Part shown: positions 45,676-55,125 of the stretch, piece after piece
How the letters are laid out: every line of letters starts with the position of its first letter
Position numbering within the stretch: the stretch's first letter is position 1
Assembly (NCBI GenBank): GCA_026988115.1
Contig: JALSLV010000112.1
Coordinates: 1-64,000, forward strand
DNA length: 64,000 bases
From: Lysobacterales bacterium
GTDB lineage: Bacteria; Pseudomonadota; Gammaproteobacteria; Xanthomonadales; Marinicellaceae
Direction of reading: 5' to 3'
Made by a program: the position numbers and the translations under genes
Notes under the pieces: model-generated
Database searches by the model: none
What the model was told of the DNA's origin: nothing
The model's input: only the letters and a program-made list of their open reading frames with translations

Positions 45676-45694
45676 TGATAAAAAAGAGAATAAT

Positions 45695-47440
45695 ATGAAA
45701 ATAATAAGCATAAATTCACCAATAGCTGTATTAATGGCTTCAACATTCATGCTTTCCTCATGTGCAACCAATAAGCCAAGTTGGGAAAATGCTAAGGAAA
45801 TAGAGAAAATTAATGAGGAGTCTTTGGCATTAATTACTCAACGGACAGCTTTAGAGTCTCAAAAGCTTTATCAACAACAACAAGACCTGATTGCTCGCAT
45901 TGAAAATGTCGCTAAAAGGGAGAAAGCCCTTGAGCCAGTTGCTCCAAGATTTGATCCTCTGGAGTCGGTTAATGTTACTATAAATGCCGATGATGCAGAT
46001 TCTCAATTTGTTTTACAAGCCTTGGCAAAACAAGCAGGAATGAATTTGCTCATGTCACCGAACCTTTCTCATTTAGAACGTAAAATTAGTTTGCATTTGG
46101 AAGATGTGTCAGCAAGGTTGGTCTTTGAAAGGTTAATGAATATGCTCGATTTACATGGGGAAATCAAAGGCAATATTCTTGTTATCAAGCCTTTTGAAGA
46201 ACGACTCTTTCATGTGAATTTCTTACAAGATATTGCCACTATAGATTTTAGCACGGGTGGAGATGTGTTTGGCTCAGGAAGTTCAGGCGCTGGTAGTGGC
46301 GGTGGTGGCGGAGGTGGTAGTTCGTCGGGTGGTGGTTCAGGTAACAACCTCAGAGCAAATTTCACCCTTAATGGTAAGAGTGCTAATAATAATGATCCCT
46401 ATGAACAAATGGAAAATATGTTAGAGCGGCTTATTGGAACCAAACCCTCCAATAAAAAACAATCACAAAACAAGCCAGGAATGTTAGGTGTTAATGAGTT
46501 TAAAGAAATTGCCACCCCCATTTATAATGAGCCTAAATATTCTTTAAATAAAGTCACAGGCACGTTATACGTGAATGCAAGACCTTCACAAATAGAGGCT
46601 GTTTCACGAATCATTAACAGTTACGAAGATGTGATGGGACGCCAGGTATTAATCGAAGCTCAAATTCTTGATGTGACGTTAAAAGATGGATATGAGTATG
46701 GCGTAGACTGGACTAGTCTTCGCAACCATTTGGCTGGTGGATTCTTAGGGTCAGGTGGAATCACAGTAGGCGGTATTCAATCAGCAATACCTGGAGCGGT
46801 GAATCAAGGCAATGGGATAATTATTCCAGGTTCTTCGACAGGGTTTCAAGAAGGCAATAGTTTTGGCTTAGCTTACAGTGATGGTTCTTTTAATACGGCA
46901 ATTAAATTATTGAATACTTATGGGCATGTTCGGGTTTTATCGAACCCGACTATTCGTGCAAAAAACTCACACCCTTCCATGATAAGTGTGGGAAGCATTA
47001 CCCGATTTGTTTCCCAATCCGAAGCCATTGTTAATAACGTAGGAGGGAGTTCTGTGACGACTAATAATGTTATTACAGATTCTGTTTTTAATGGTATTGT
47101 GGTTGGTGTGCTGCCTTTTATTTCGGCAGATGGAACGGTTAATTTAACCATTCATCCCATGCAATCAGAGGTAAACCAAGCCAGTTTAGCTTTGCAAGAT
47201 GTGGGTGGCTCAAAAATAACCCTGCCACAAATTGATTTTAAAGGAGTTACAACATCACTTGCATTAAATGATGGAGATACCGTGTTACTGGGAGGATTAA
47301 TTAGTGAAAGTGGTCATTCGACTGGTGAGAAAGTGCCTTTTGTCTCTCAAATCCCCTTGGTAGGAAATATGTTTAAAAATCGCAGTCGATCCACTTCCAG
47401 TCGTGAGTTGGTTATCGTGTTAAAAGTTAAAGTGTTATGA
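45695..47440 (+). CDS. Pilus secretin, MshL-like lipoprotein
   Basis: 581 residues. The signal sequence ends MLSSCATNK, a lipobox (Cys at about 23). An N-terminal helical segment follows, then an STN-like domain (VNVTINADDADSQFVLQALA, GMNLLMSPNLS), a Gly/Ser-rich linker (about 190-215), an N-domain (TGTLYVNARPSQIEAVSRII) and the secretin domain from about 305 (VLIEAQILDVTL, RVLSNPTIRAKN, VLLGGLISES, VPLVGNMFKN). It is an outer-membrane channel for the pilus. It overlaps the next gene by 4 bases. Confidence 0.92.
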   Translation: MKIISINSPIAVLMASTFMLSSCATNKPSWENAKEIEKINEESLALITQRTALESQKLYQQQQDLIARIENVAKREKALEPVAPRFDPLESVNVTINADDADSQFVLQALAKQAGMNLLMSPNLSHLERKISLHLEDVSARLVFERLMNMLDLHGEIKGNILVIKPFEERLFHVNFLQDIATIDFSTGGDVFGSGSSGAGSGGGGGGGSSSGGGSGNNLRANFTLNGKSANNNDPYEQMENMLERLIGTKPSNKKQSQNKPGMLGVNEFKEIATPIYNEPKYSLNKVTGTLYVNARPSQIEAVSRIINSYEDVMGRQVLIEAQILDVTLKDGYEYGVDWTSLRNHLAGGFLGSGGITVGGIQSAIPGAVNQGNGIIIPGSSTGFQEGNSFGLAYSDGSFNTAIKLLNTYGHVRVLSNPTIRAKNSHPSMISVGSITRFVSQSEAIVNNVGGSSVTTNNVITDSVFNGIVVGVLPFISADGTVNLTIHPMQSEVNQASLALQDVGGSKITLPQIDFKGVTTSLALNDGDTVLLGGLISESGHSTGEKVPFVSQIPLVGNMFKNRSRSTSSRELVIVLKVKVL

Positions 47441-48399
47441 GTTTAATCCACGATTCATTGCGAAGGTTAGAATCAAAGCAATTAAATAAGGTTGCGACAG
47501 ATTCTAATGTTTACACAGGCTATGTTGATGCGACACAACAAAGTTTGTTTAATAAATCGTGGGTTGTCGGATTGTTGGTGTTTGTTGTTTTATTAATTAT
47601 CTTCGCCCTCATAAGTTACAAAAAGATAGGCTTTAATAACCTTGATTTACTGAATCCAGTCGAACCCATTAATGACCGTGATGACTTAATAACACAAAAA
47701 TATACGAATCAAACAAGCAAGAACCCGTCTTCGATTCATGAGACGATAGATGCGCCTGTTGTTATTACACAACCTGCAACTAAAGTTAAAGAAGCTGAAA
47801 ATGAAACCGCAGAGGGCAGTTTGCCAAAAACAATAAAGACATTTGAACCAGTACAGAAAGCTTCACCTAAAAACGTTGTGCCAAGAGTCACTTCACAGCA
47901 AAAGATTATCCTAAAAAAACCAGCGGCAACAAAAAAGAAGCCACCGTTGCTCTTTAGCAAAGTACAAGAATTCAGTAAAGTACAAGAATTAAGTAAAACG
48001 CAAGAAATCAAGTCAGAACAAAAGCCTAAACTTACCGTAAAAGAAACTCGCCATTTGGTGAATAATCTACAAATGTATATTGAAGAAAGAAATAAGCCTA
48101 AAGTTAACACTTTGTTAGCGCAATTACAAAAAAGTTCAGGCTCCAGTAGTTTGGTATATCTTCGCATGTATGCGTATTGGTCAACAATACAAAAAGACGA
48201 TGAAACCGCTATACGCATGTATAAAAAAATTCTGTTTGTGAAGCCTAATGACATTCAAGCTGGAACTAACTTGGCTCTTATTGAAGCTCGACAAAATAAA
48301 AGTGAACAAGCATTAAAACGATTAAAGTCTTTGCAAGTTTATTATCCAAGCAATAAGAATATTAAAGCCTACATTAAAAAAATTGAGGTGATGAAGTGA
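47437..48399 (+). CDS. MshN-like TPR protein
   Basis: 320 residues. It begins MSLIHDSLRRLESKQ, followed by one membrane helix (about 42-60), a long disordered linker with a short tandem repeat (SKVQEFSKVQELSKTQE, residues 170-188) and C-terminal TPR units (about 245-315, AIRMYKKILFVKPNDIQAGT). This matches MshN of MSHA pilus loci, which carries an N-terminal anchor and periplasmic TPRs. It starts at ATGA in the mshL-like stop and overlaps the next gene by GTGA. Confidence 0.75.
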   Translation: MSLIHDSLRRLESKQLNKVATDSNVYTGYVDATQQSLFNKSWVVGLLVFVVLLIIFALISYKKIGFNNLDLLNPVEPINDRDDLITQKYTNQTSKNPSSIHETIDAPVVITQPATKVKEAENETAEGSLPKTIKTFEPVQKASPKNVVPRVTSQQKIILKKPAATKKKPPLLFSKVQEFSKVQELSKTQEIKSEQKPKLTVKETRHLVNNLQMYIEERNKPKVNTLLAQLQKSSGSSSLVYLRMYAYWSTIQKDDETAIRMYKKILFVKPNDIQAGTNLALIEARQNKSEQALKRLKSLQVYYPSNKNIKAYIKKIEVMK

Positions 48400-50072
48400 A
48401 TCTATTAACTCAAAACATGCCTCATTTAAAAGCTCTAGGCTTGAAGTTTAACCCATTCCCAGTTGTTCCAGATTCTCACAACTATTTTATGACTGATCGA
48501 ATGAGTGAGTCAATTGATGATATTTTGCACTGCATAGATGCGCGCAAGGGGTTTATTCTTATTAGTGGAGAAGTGGGGTTGGGGAAAACGACTTTGAGTC
48601 GGTTGTTATTAGCTAAGCTGGCTCAAAGTAATATTATCACGTCTCTTGTTTTTAATACCTTTCTACAAGAAAAATCCTTATTGAAAGCCATAAACAAAGA
48701 TTTTAATATTTTTATTAAAAGCGATAACATTGAAGACCAATTAAATGCACTAAATCGTTTTTTATTAACTCAATACGCCTTGAAAAAAAACTGTGTTATT
48801 GTTATTGATGATGCGCAACAATTAAGCACAAAAAGCTTAGAGCTTATTAGGCAGCTTTCAAATTTAGAGACCAATCAAAATAAATTGGTGCAAATTATTT
48901 TGGTTGCACAAGGCGAGATTTTAGAAACATTAAATCGAAATGACTTAAGGCAATTAAAGAGTCGCATTGCTCTTAATGTGAAAATTGAACCATTTAGTTT
49001 ACACGAAGTTAGGCAATACATCGATTTTAGATTGGCTCGCGCGGGCTCAAATGGTCAAATTAGAATAGACAATATTGCCTCGAAATATTTACATAAGGTA
49101 ACTCTTGGATTACCAAGACAAATTAACCTGGTTTTGGATCGTTGTTTATATGTAGTGGCTGCGTATGATAAAAATACAATAGACAAAAATTTAGTATCGC
49201 AAGCGTTTCAAGAAATTTCGTTGCATTCAAAACCTAAAAATACACAACTATCAGTAAAGGCTTTATCAACCTATGCCGCCGTGGTTGTATTTGGCTCATT
49301 TCTGGGTGTTGCGATTTATAAAAAATCCATTGGAAACCATGCAATTGATGAAAATGTCTATCGAGCCCAACAAAATGAATCATTACTGTTAACTCATTCA
49401 TTTGATTCTCAACAGAAAATAAAACCACAAGTAATGGACTCTATTCCTAAAGAAAAAGTGAAATCTTCGGAAAACGAACAACTTACCTTAAATGAATTCT
49501 TAACAAGCTTTAACTTTGGAAAAAATCTTACTGGCATCGCAAATGCCATTAAAGAGTCCAATATGAACAAACTTGCTCAACAGGTTAATCAACTAACACC
49601 CTATAAGTTGTTAATCACATCACAATTACAGAAGAACCAAAACAAACACCTGTTTTGGCATGTTATTGATGAAAATAAACAGCAAAAGTGGATTACATTT
49701 TGGCAACCAGAAATAACCCTAAAGGCTTTTTACCAAGGCTATTATTCGGATTCAATTTATAAACTGCAAAACCGTTTGAAAGATTTAGGCTATTACCATT
49801 TTAATGTGGATGGGATAGTTGGAGATAAAACTTTAGCAGGAATCACCTCACTGCAAAAAGATTACGGCATTGATGCCAGTGGTTTTCCAAATGATTTAAC
49901 TCTGTATTTTTTACAGCACAATTTGCCCAAAAACACACTCAAAGAAAACACCTATTTAAGTGAAAAAAAGAACAATAAAAAAGTAAGTAATAATAAAAAT
50001 AAGTCTTATCAATTTAACAATAAAAATGCACTGGCTTATGACAATTCAATTCAGAACATTAACTACCGATAA
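48396..50072 (+). CDS. ExeA/MshM-like AAA ATPase with peptidoglycan-binding domain
   Basis: 558 residues from a GTG overlapping the previous stop, with GAGGTG 5 bases upstream. AAA domain: start GLKFNPFPVVPDSHNYF, Walker A GEVGLGKTT (58-66), Walker B VIVIDDAQQL, sensor LPRQINLVLDRCL. A membrane helix (about 288-306) leads to a periplasmic part with a peptidoglycan_binding_1 domain (about 445-515, IYKLQNRLKDLGYYHFNVDGI). Vibrio MshM lacks the C-terminal wall-binding part; ExeA (GspA) has it. It probably places the secretin through the wall. Confidence 0.85.
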   Translation: MNLLTQNMPHLKALGLKFNPFPVVPDSHNYFMTDRMSESIDDILHCIDARKGFILISGEVGLGKTTLSRLLLAKLAQSNIITSLVFNTFLQEKSLLKAINKDFNIFIKSDNIEDQLNALNRFLLTQYALKKNCVIVIDDAQQLSTKSLELIRQLSNLETNQNKLVQIILVAQGEILETLNRNDLRQLKSRIALNVKIEPFSLHEVRQYIDFRLARAGSNGQIRIDNIASKYLHKVTLGLPRQINLVLDRCLYVVAAYDKNTIDKNLVSQAFQEISLHSKPKNTQLSVKALSTYAAVVVFGSFLGVAIYKKSIGNHAIDENVYRAQQNESLLLTHSFDSQQKIKPQVMDSIPKEKVKSSENEQLTLNEFLTSFNFGKNLTGIANAIKESNMNKLAQQVNQLTPYKLLITSQLQKNQNKHLFWHVIDENKQQKWITFWQPEITLKAFYQGYYSDSIYKLQNRLKDLGYYHFNVDGIVGDKTLAGITSLQKDYGIDASGFPNDLTLYFLQHNLPKNTLKENTYLSEKKNNKKVSNNKNKSYQFNNKNALAYDNSIQNINYR

Positions 50073-51775
50073 TGAGTAAAATAATGACAAATTTAGCAAT
50101 AACTAAACAGGGTGAACAGATAAGCAATAAAGTCGCAATAGGGACTTTATTATTAACCCATAAATTAATTACTTCTGAACAGTTAAAATACGCTCTTCAA
50201 AAGCAAAAAGTTACCGAAGAAAAGTTAGGGGAGCTTTTAGTCAGACTTGGAATGGTTACCGACAGTGAACTCTCACCTATTTTGTCCAAGCAATTGGGTC
50301 TAGCGTATTTAAATACAGATGAAATAGAAAAGCCAGATCCTAAAGTGTTAGACATGTTCAATCAAGAATTATGTTTGCGATCAAAGTTTTTACCGATTAA
50401 AAGAAAAGGAGAGTTTCTGGAAGTTGTCGTAGGCAATGCTAATTTGGAATATGTTTCTCAAATGATTACCAAACGTTCAGGTTTGCGCCCTCATCTAATA
50501 ATGGCGGATTTTGGCAAAGTAACGCGCAGCATTAAATACCATTATTTTTTCAGTAACTATCCGATTGAAGATTTGGTTCAAAAAGAAATTAACTTACTCA
50601 AGAATGATGCCGATCAAGTGCATAATCCTGAGGTGTTATTAGATTATTTGTTGCATTTAGCGGTTAAACACCGGGCAACCGATATTCACATACAACCCGA
50701 CAATAATAGCGCACATATTTCATTTCGCATTGATGGTGTTTTGCAGCCTATTGTTGGTATGTCTAAAGCAGTAGTTCGGCTTATTTCGAGCATAAAAATG
50801 CGTTCAAAAATGGATATAACCGAACAAAGATTGCCACAAGATGGCAGTTTTGGAACAGAGGTTATTGAGACACCCTACGATGTTCGGGTGTCAACTCTAT
50901 CCACGGAATTTGGTGAAAATGTTGTGCTAAGGCTTCTGCCTGGTGGCGTTTTGGTTCGCGATTTGAGTCAATTGGGCTTTTTGACAAAAGACATTCATTT
51001 GATGAAGAAAATGTTTTCCCAACCTGCTGGTATTGTATTGCTTACTGGTCCAACTGGTAGTGGTAAAACCACAACTTTACATGCTGGTTTGAGAGCACAC
51101 GGTTTAAGTGGAAAAAATATATTAACCATTGAAGACCCAATTGAATACAAATTGCCCGTCATCTGCCAGACTCAAGTCAATCGAAAAGCAAATTATACTT
51201 TTGAAACAGCCATTGCGCATTTTTTAAGGCACGATCCTGATGTGATGTTAATTGGAGAAATTAGAGATAAAGAAACTGCATTAGCGGCAATGACGGCTGC
51301 TGAAACGGGTCATTTAGTTCTCTCTACACTGCACGTAAACAGTGCCCTTGGTGTGATTCCACGTTTAAAAGCGTTAGGCATTCATTCTCAAATAATTGCC
51401 GATAGTTTGGTTGGAGTTGTCAGCCAAAGGTTGTTGCGTAAATTATGTCAGCATTGTTGTGAATCATATATACCAACGCTTGAGGAGTGGTCAATCGTGA
51501 GTCAAAACAAAGACATAAAACCCTTAAAAAGAAGTGTTGGTTGTCCACAATGTGCGGACAGTGGCTATCTGGGTCGCACACCAATTTATGAGTTATTGCC
51601 AGTAGGGAAGTCTTTAGTTGATGCCATTGCAAATGACTCTTCACGAAAACAAATCGCTGATATTGTTGCAACAAAAGGTTTGTTAGATTTAAGAAGCATG
51701 GCAAAAGGAAGAGTGCTGGCTGGAGAAACTTCAGTCGATGAATTCATGAGAATTATTGGTTCGGAGCTGGATTAA
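50072..51775 (+). CDS. Pilus assembly ATPase, MshE/PilB-like
   Basis: 567 residues. The N-terminal MshEN-type domain (about 20-165) has two helical units, ending RLGMVTDSELSPILSKQLGL; this family binds cyclic di-GMP in MshE. The catalytic domain has Walker A GPTGSGKTTT (about 326), the Asp box EDPIEYKL, Walker B DPDVMLIGEIRDKETA and the His box HLVLSTLHVN. Zinc cysteines are retained (LCQHCCES and GCPQCADSGYLGR). It overlaps the previous stop by one base (TAATG). No retraction ATPase (PilT/PilU) is in the window. Confidence 0.93.
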   Translation: MSKIMTNLAITKQGEQISNKVAIGTLLLTHKLITSEQLKYALQKQKVTEEKLGELLVRLGMVTDSELSPILSKQLGLAYLNTDEIEKPDPKVLDMFNQELCLRSKFLPIKRKGEFLEVVVGNANLEYVSQMITKRSGLRPHLIMADFGKVTRSIKYHYFFSNYPIEDLVQKEINLLKNDADQVHNPEVLLDYLLHLAVKHRATDIHIQPDNNSAHISFRIDGVLQPIVGMSKAVVRLISSIKMRSKMDITEQRLPQDGSFGTEVIETPYDVRVSTLSTEFGENVVLRLLPGGVLVRDLSQLGFLTKDIHLMKKMFSQPAGIVLLTGPTGSGKTTTLHAGLRAHGLSGKNILTIEDPIEYKLPVICQTQVNRKANYTFETAIAHFLRHDPDVMLIGEIRDKETALAAMTAAETGHLVLSTLHVNSALGVIPRLKALGIHSQIIADSLVGVVSQRLLRKLCQHCCESYIPTLEEWSIVSQNKDIKPLKRSVGCPQCADSGYLGRTPIYELLPVGKSLVDAIANDSSRKQIADIVATKGLLDLRSMAKGRVLAGETSVDEFMRIIGSELD

Positions 51776-53023
51776 ATGCGTTGTTATTACCACAAATTAT
51801 TATTGCAATCAGGGAAAACACGCAGAGGTGTTTCTAAATTACTAATGGAAAATGAACGTTCGGCTCAGATATTTTTGGAAAAACGAAAAGACGCCATTAT
51901 TCTTAATTTATTCATGTTGCCTAACTGGTTTGTTTATGTCTATGATTTTTGGAATAAGTTACTTGGAAAAGATCTTTCTAAAGCATCATTAGCCGAATTT
52001 TTTCATAATATTGCTGTTATGTTAAAAGCGGGAGTGCCTATTTTTACGGCAATGGAAGAGATGTCATCCGATGATTCGGAGCCAAAAATCAGGGAGTTGG
52101 CAGACAACTTATTGGAGTCCATGCGTTCAGGATTGACTTTTGCACAGAGTCTTGAAAAACACGCCGACACCATTCCGAAAACGGTTCGATACCTTGCTCT
52201 AATTGGAGAAAAGTCAGGCAACCAAGACCGAACCTTAAATGATGCAGCTGAGCATATGAATCGAATAGTTAGCATTTCACGTGATACTAAAAGAGCCATG
52301 ATTTATCCCGCTTTTGTCTTTACCAGTATTATTGGAGCGACAATCTTTTGGCTGTATTATGTGGTGCCAAATATTGCAGATTTGTTTAAACACATGCAAG
52401 TGGAATTGCCATCTATCACCAAGATTACCATTGCTTTTTCCCATCATATTCATGATTATTTCTTTTTGTATATCGTCTTATTTTTCTTTCTTGTTATTTT
52501 CTTAATTGCGCTTTATCGGTACAACCAACCCTTTCGTTATAAAGTGCATAAATTGCTCTTTAAGTTGCCTGTTTCACGTACCATAGTTAAGTCATCTGGT
52601 TTGGCTTTTATAACCGAATACCTGAGTTTACTCATTTCTTCTGGCGTTGAAATTATTACCAGTCTTGACATCATAGAATCATCCATTACCAATGAAGTCT
52701 ACAAAGAAAAAATTGCCAAAGTAAAAAAGGGCGTAAGTCGGGGTAACACCTTAACGGATGAATTGCGAGCAGCCGATGTCTTTCCAAGTTTTGTGTTACG
52801 CCTTACCAGCATAGGTGAACAAACAGGAACCTTGGATAAGCAGCTCAGTTATTTGGCTGAAGAATACCGCAAACGTTTTGAACACACCGTTGCTTCAATC
52901 AATGAAATCATCCAGCCATTGGTCATTATTTTTGCTGGCATGATGTTTATATTAATGATAGTTGCCTTATTCTTGCCTGTTTATAAGCTCATTGGTCAAG
53001 TTGGAATCTTAGGAGGTAAATAA
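51776..53023 (+). CDS. Pilus platform protein, MshG/PilC-like
   Basis: 415 residues with two T2SSF domains and three membrane segments (about 175-198, 228-248, 375-400). Family marks: FFHNIAVMLKAGVPIFTAME, GEKSGNQDRTLNDAAEHMNR, and the second copy IGEQTGTLDKQLSYLAEEYR. It immediately follows the assembly ATPase (stop to ATG with no gap), the standard mshE-mshG order. Confidence 0.92.
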   Translation: MRCYYHKLLLQSGKTRRGVSKLLMENERSAQIFLEKRKDAIILNLFMLPNWFVYVYDFWNKLLGKDLSKASLAEFFHNIAVMLKAGVPIFTAMEEMSSDDSEPKIRELADNLLESMRSGLTFAQSLEKHADTIPKTVRYLALIGEKSGNQDRTLNDAAEHMNRIVSISRDTKRAMIYPAFVFTSIIGATIFWLYYVVPNIADLFKHMQVELPSITKITIAFSHHIHDYFFLYIVLFFFLVIFLIALYRYNQPFRYKVHKLLFKLPVSRTIVKSSGLAFITEYLSLLISSGVEIITSLDIIESSITNEVYKEKIAKVKKGVSRGNTLTDELRAADVFPSFVLRLTSIGEQTGTLDKQLSYLAEEYRKRFEHTVASINEIIQPLVIIFAGMMFILMIVALFLPVYKLIGQVGILGGK

Positions 53024-53025
53024 CC

Positions 53026-55125
53026 GTGTACACTAATCGTCATAATAAAATCGTTCGGCAATATGGATTTAGCTTATGGGAATTGTCACTGGTTATGTTA
53101 ATCATGGTAGGATTGTTTGTGGCATTGGTGAATATAATGCCCTACATTATAAAACGAGATAATGTCCGTTTGGATAATACCATTCTCCTCAAGGTTGATG
53201 AACAAATACTCGGTTTTATTGCCACCTACAACCGTTTGCCATATCCTGACAGCAATGCAGATGGTCTAGAAGATGCCACCGCAAGCAGTGGCACTCTGCC
53301 TTATAAAACTTTAGGGTTAAATGAAGATTACGCGGGAGTGGGCTCCATACCACTGGTTTATGCCGTTTATCGCAATGCTGCAGCCAATGCTGACCTTGCC
53401 AATATTACTAACTTATTCAATCCCACAGATTCACACGGAACGACAACATCCTTTACCCACGTCAATGGTTTGGATTTCTGTACCGCTGTAAAAAATGGGG
53501 CTTCGGCAACTTTTTCAGCTTCTTTTGCGCATATTGTTTTACCAAGTGGAGTAAAAAAAGCCATACCCTATATTATTGTCAGTGCAGGTTTAGCAGACAA
53601 AGATGGTAACTTAAATCCATTTGATGGCAGGAACGCAAGCGTAGCATTGGACTTTGAGTCGGTCAATAAGATTCAAAATGGCAACTACGATGATATTGTC
53701 TTAACTAAAACATTTGAAGAACTTGCCACTTCTTTAAATTGTGATACCGCCATAAATTCACTTAATTTATTAGCTGATGCAAAAGCCACTCATGTTGAAA
53801 ATGTGGCTCAAGCGCAAAACATAAAAGACTCCGTAGAGTTATCCATAATTATTACTATTATGCAAACTGCATTAGGTGTCGCGAACACCGCCATAGCGGT
53901 TTATAATTTGGGATTGGCTGCTGCTCTTGTGGGTGTCGCTTCGGCTTCTTTAGCCTCGGCAATTGCTGCGTGTGTGGCTTCCTTAGGAACGGCATGTGGA
54001 TTGGTAGCTGTTGCGATAGCTGGCTTGGTTGCGGCTGTGGCGGCTGTTATTGCAGCAGGTGTTTCTGTTGGCTTAAATATAGCTGCATTAGTAGCACAAG
54101 GCATTGCTATTGCAAAAACTATTGATGTCGCTAATAGAGCAGGTTCTACCATATCACCTCCCAATCCAAATAGTGTAACAGATCCAAATACAGGTAATGT
54201 GACATCCAATACAGATTTAGCAGCGCAAGCACGAGCAACGGCGGAAATGCTAAAAAAAGATGCCGCCGAAAAAGTTATTGCTGCGCGTGATAGTATCAAT
54301 AACGCACGCTCACTAGCCCTTACTATTCGCAACAGATTTACCACCTTAAAAGCAGAAACTCAAGCTCTGGTTAATACCAATGCAGCAGTTGGAGATGCAC
54401 TTTTTACCGCTCAAACTCTTTCGGCAAATAACCAAGCGCAAACTAATCTAAACCAATCTAATGCTGCTATTGTGGGGTTAAATAATGGTCTCGGTGATGC
54501 CAATAATGCTGTAGCAGCAGTGGGTGCTCCTTTATCAACGATTGATCCTAGCAACCCTTTTGGACCGCCAATTATTTCTTACCCTAACGCAGATTTTCCA
54601 TTGGCGGAAACACATTTGCAGTTGGCAGAACCCGATATAACAACAGCAAGCACTGAGTTTACCAACCTGAGCAACAGTTATTTATCGACCAAAACATCAG
54701 CAATCAATGCAAAAAATAGAATTATTTTTATACGAACTAACTTGCCAGCTTTGCCAGTTAATGCCACTCAAGCTCAAATTAATGCCAGAAATGCTTATTT
54801 AGTAACATTAAATGATGCCGAAGCTAAAGCGAATGCGGTCATTGCACGCATAGATGAGGTCTTTTTAAATCCTTTGGGACCAAATTTTTTGGATAACATA
54901 TTTAGTACGTGGATAGGCACAGAATTGGGCCGAATAAACGCGGCACAAGGTCAGACAACCGAGGCTTTGGAAACAATTGCAGGCGCATTAGATGCAGAAG
55001 CAAGTGCCACTCAATTAGAAAATGCGGGTGGTAATAACCCTCCACCATCAACCACTGTTTTGAACCTATCAACTGGGGTTGACGATATATTAAAGGCAGC
55101 GGATAAAAAAGGAGTGCAAAGGTAA
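53026..55125 (+). CDS. Giant prepilin, family B, with Ala-rich hydrophobic extension
   Basis: 699 residues from a GTG with AGGAGGT upstream. Leader MYTNRHNKIVRQYG, then FSLWELSLVMLIMVG with Glu at +5. Family B head (about 60-245): LPYPDSNADGLEDAT, LPYKTLGL, LVYAVYRNAAA, LDFCTAVKN, IVSAGLADKDGNLNPFDGRN, YDDIVLTKTFEEL. Residues about 270-375 form a long Ala/Val/Gly-rich, strongly hydrophobic stretch (for example NLGLAAALVGVASASLASAI), followed by an Asn/Ala-rich helical region to the end. Two cysteines lie inside the hydrophobic stretch (AACVASLGTACG). Normal prepilins are 150-200 residues; the extension is unusual. Confidence 0.85.
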   Translation: MYTNRHNKIVRQYGFSLWELSLVMLIMVGLFVALVNIMPYIIKRDNVRLDNTILLKVDEQILGFIATYNRLPYPDSNADGLEDATASSGTLPYKTLGLNEDYAGVGSIPLVYAVYRNAAANADLANITNLFNPTDSHGTTTSFTHVNGLDFCTAVKNGASATFSASFAHIVLPSGVKKAIPYIIVSAGLADKDGNLNPFDGRNASVALDFESVNKIQNGNYDDIVLTKTFEELATSLNCDTAINSLNLLADAKATHVENVAQAQNIKDSVELSIIITIMQTALGVANTAIAVYNLGLAAALVGVASASLASAIAACVASLGTACGLVAVAIAGLVAAVAAVIAAGVSVGLNIAALVAQGIAIAKTIDVANRAGSTISPPNPNSVTDPNTGNVTSNTDLAAQARATAEMLKKDAAEKVIAARDSINNARSLALTIRNRFTTLKAETQALVNTNAAVGDALFTAQTLSANNQAQTNLNQSNAAIVGLNNGLGDANNAVAAVGAPLSTIDPSNPFGPPIISYPNADFPLAETHLQLAEPDITTASTEFTNLSNSYLSTKTSAINAKNRIIFIRTNLPALPVNATQAQINARNAYLVTLNDAEAKANAVIARIDEVFLNPLGPNFLDNIFSTWIGTELGRINAAQGQTTEALETIAGALDAEASATQLENAGGNNPPPSTTVLNLSTGVDDILKAADKKGVQR

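Noticed and set aside
47950-48010. Short tandem repeat in the MshN-like gene
   Set aside because: A coding 6-residue repeat in a disordered linker, not a separate element.
53901-54344. 147-codon ORF on the opposite strand of the giant prepilin
   Set aside because: Ala/Thr-rich shadow of the Ala-rich coding stretch; codon composition mirrors the real gene.
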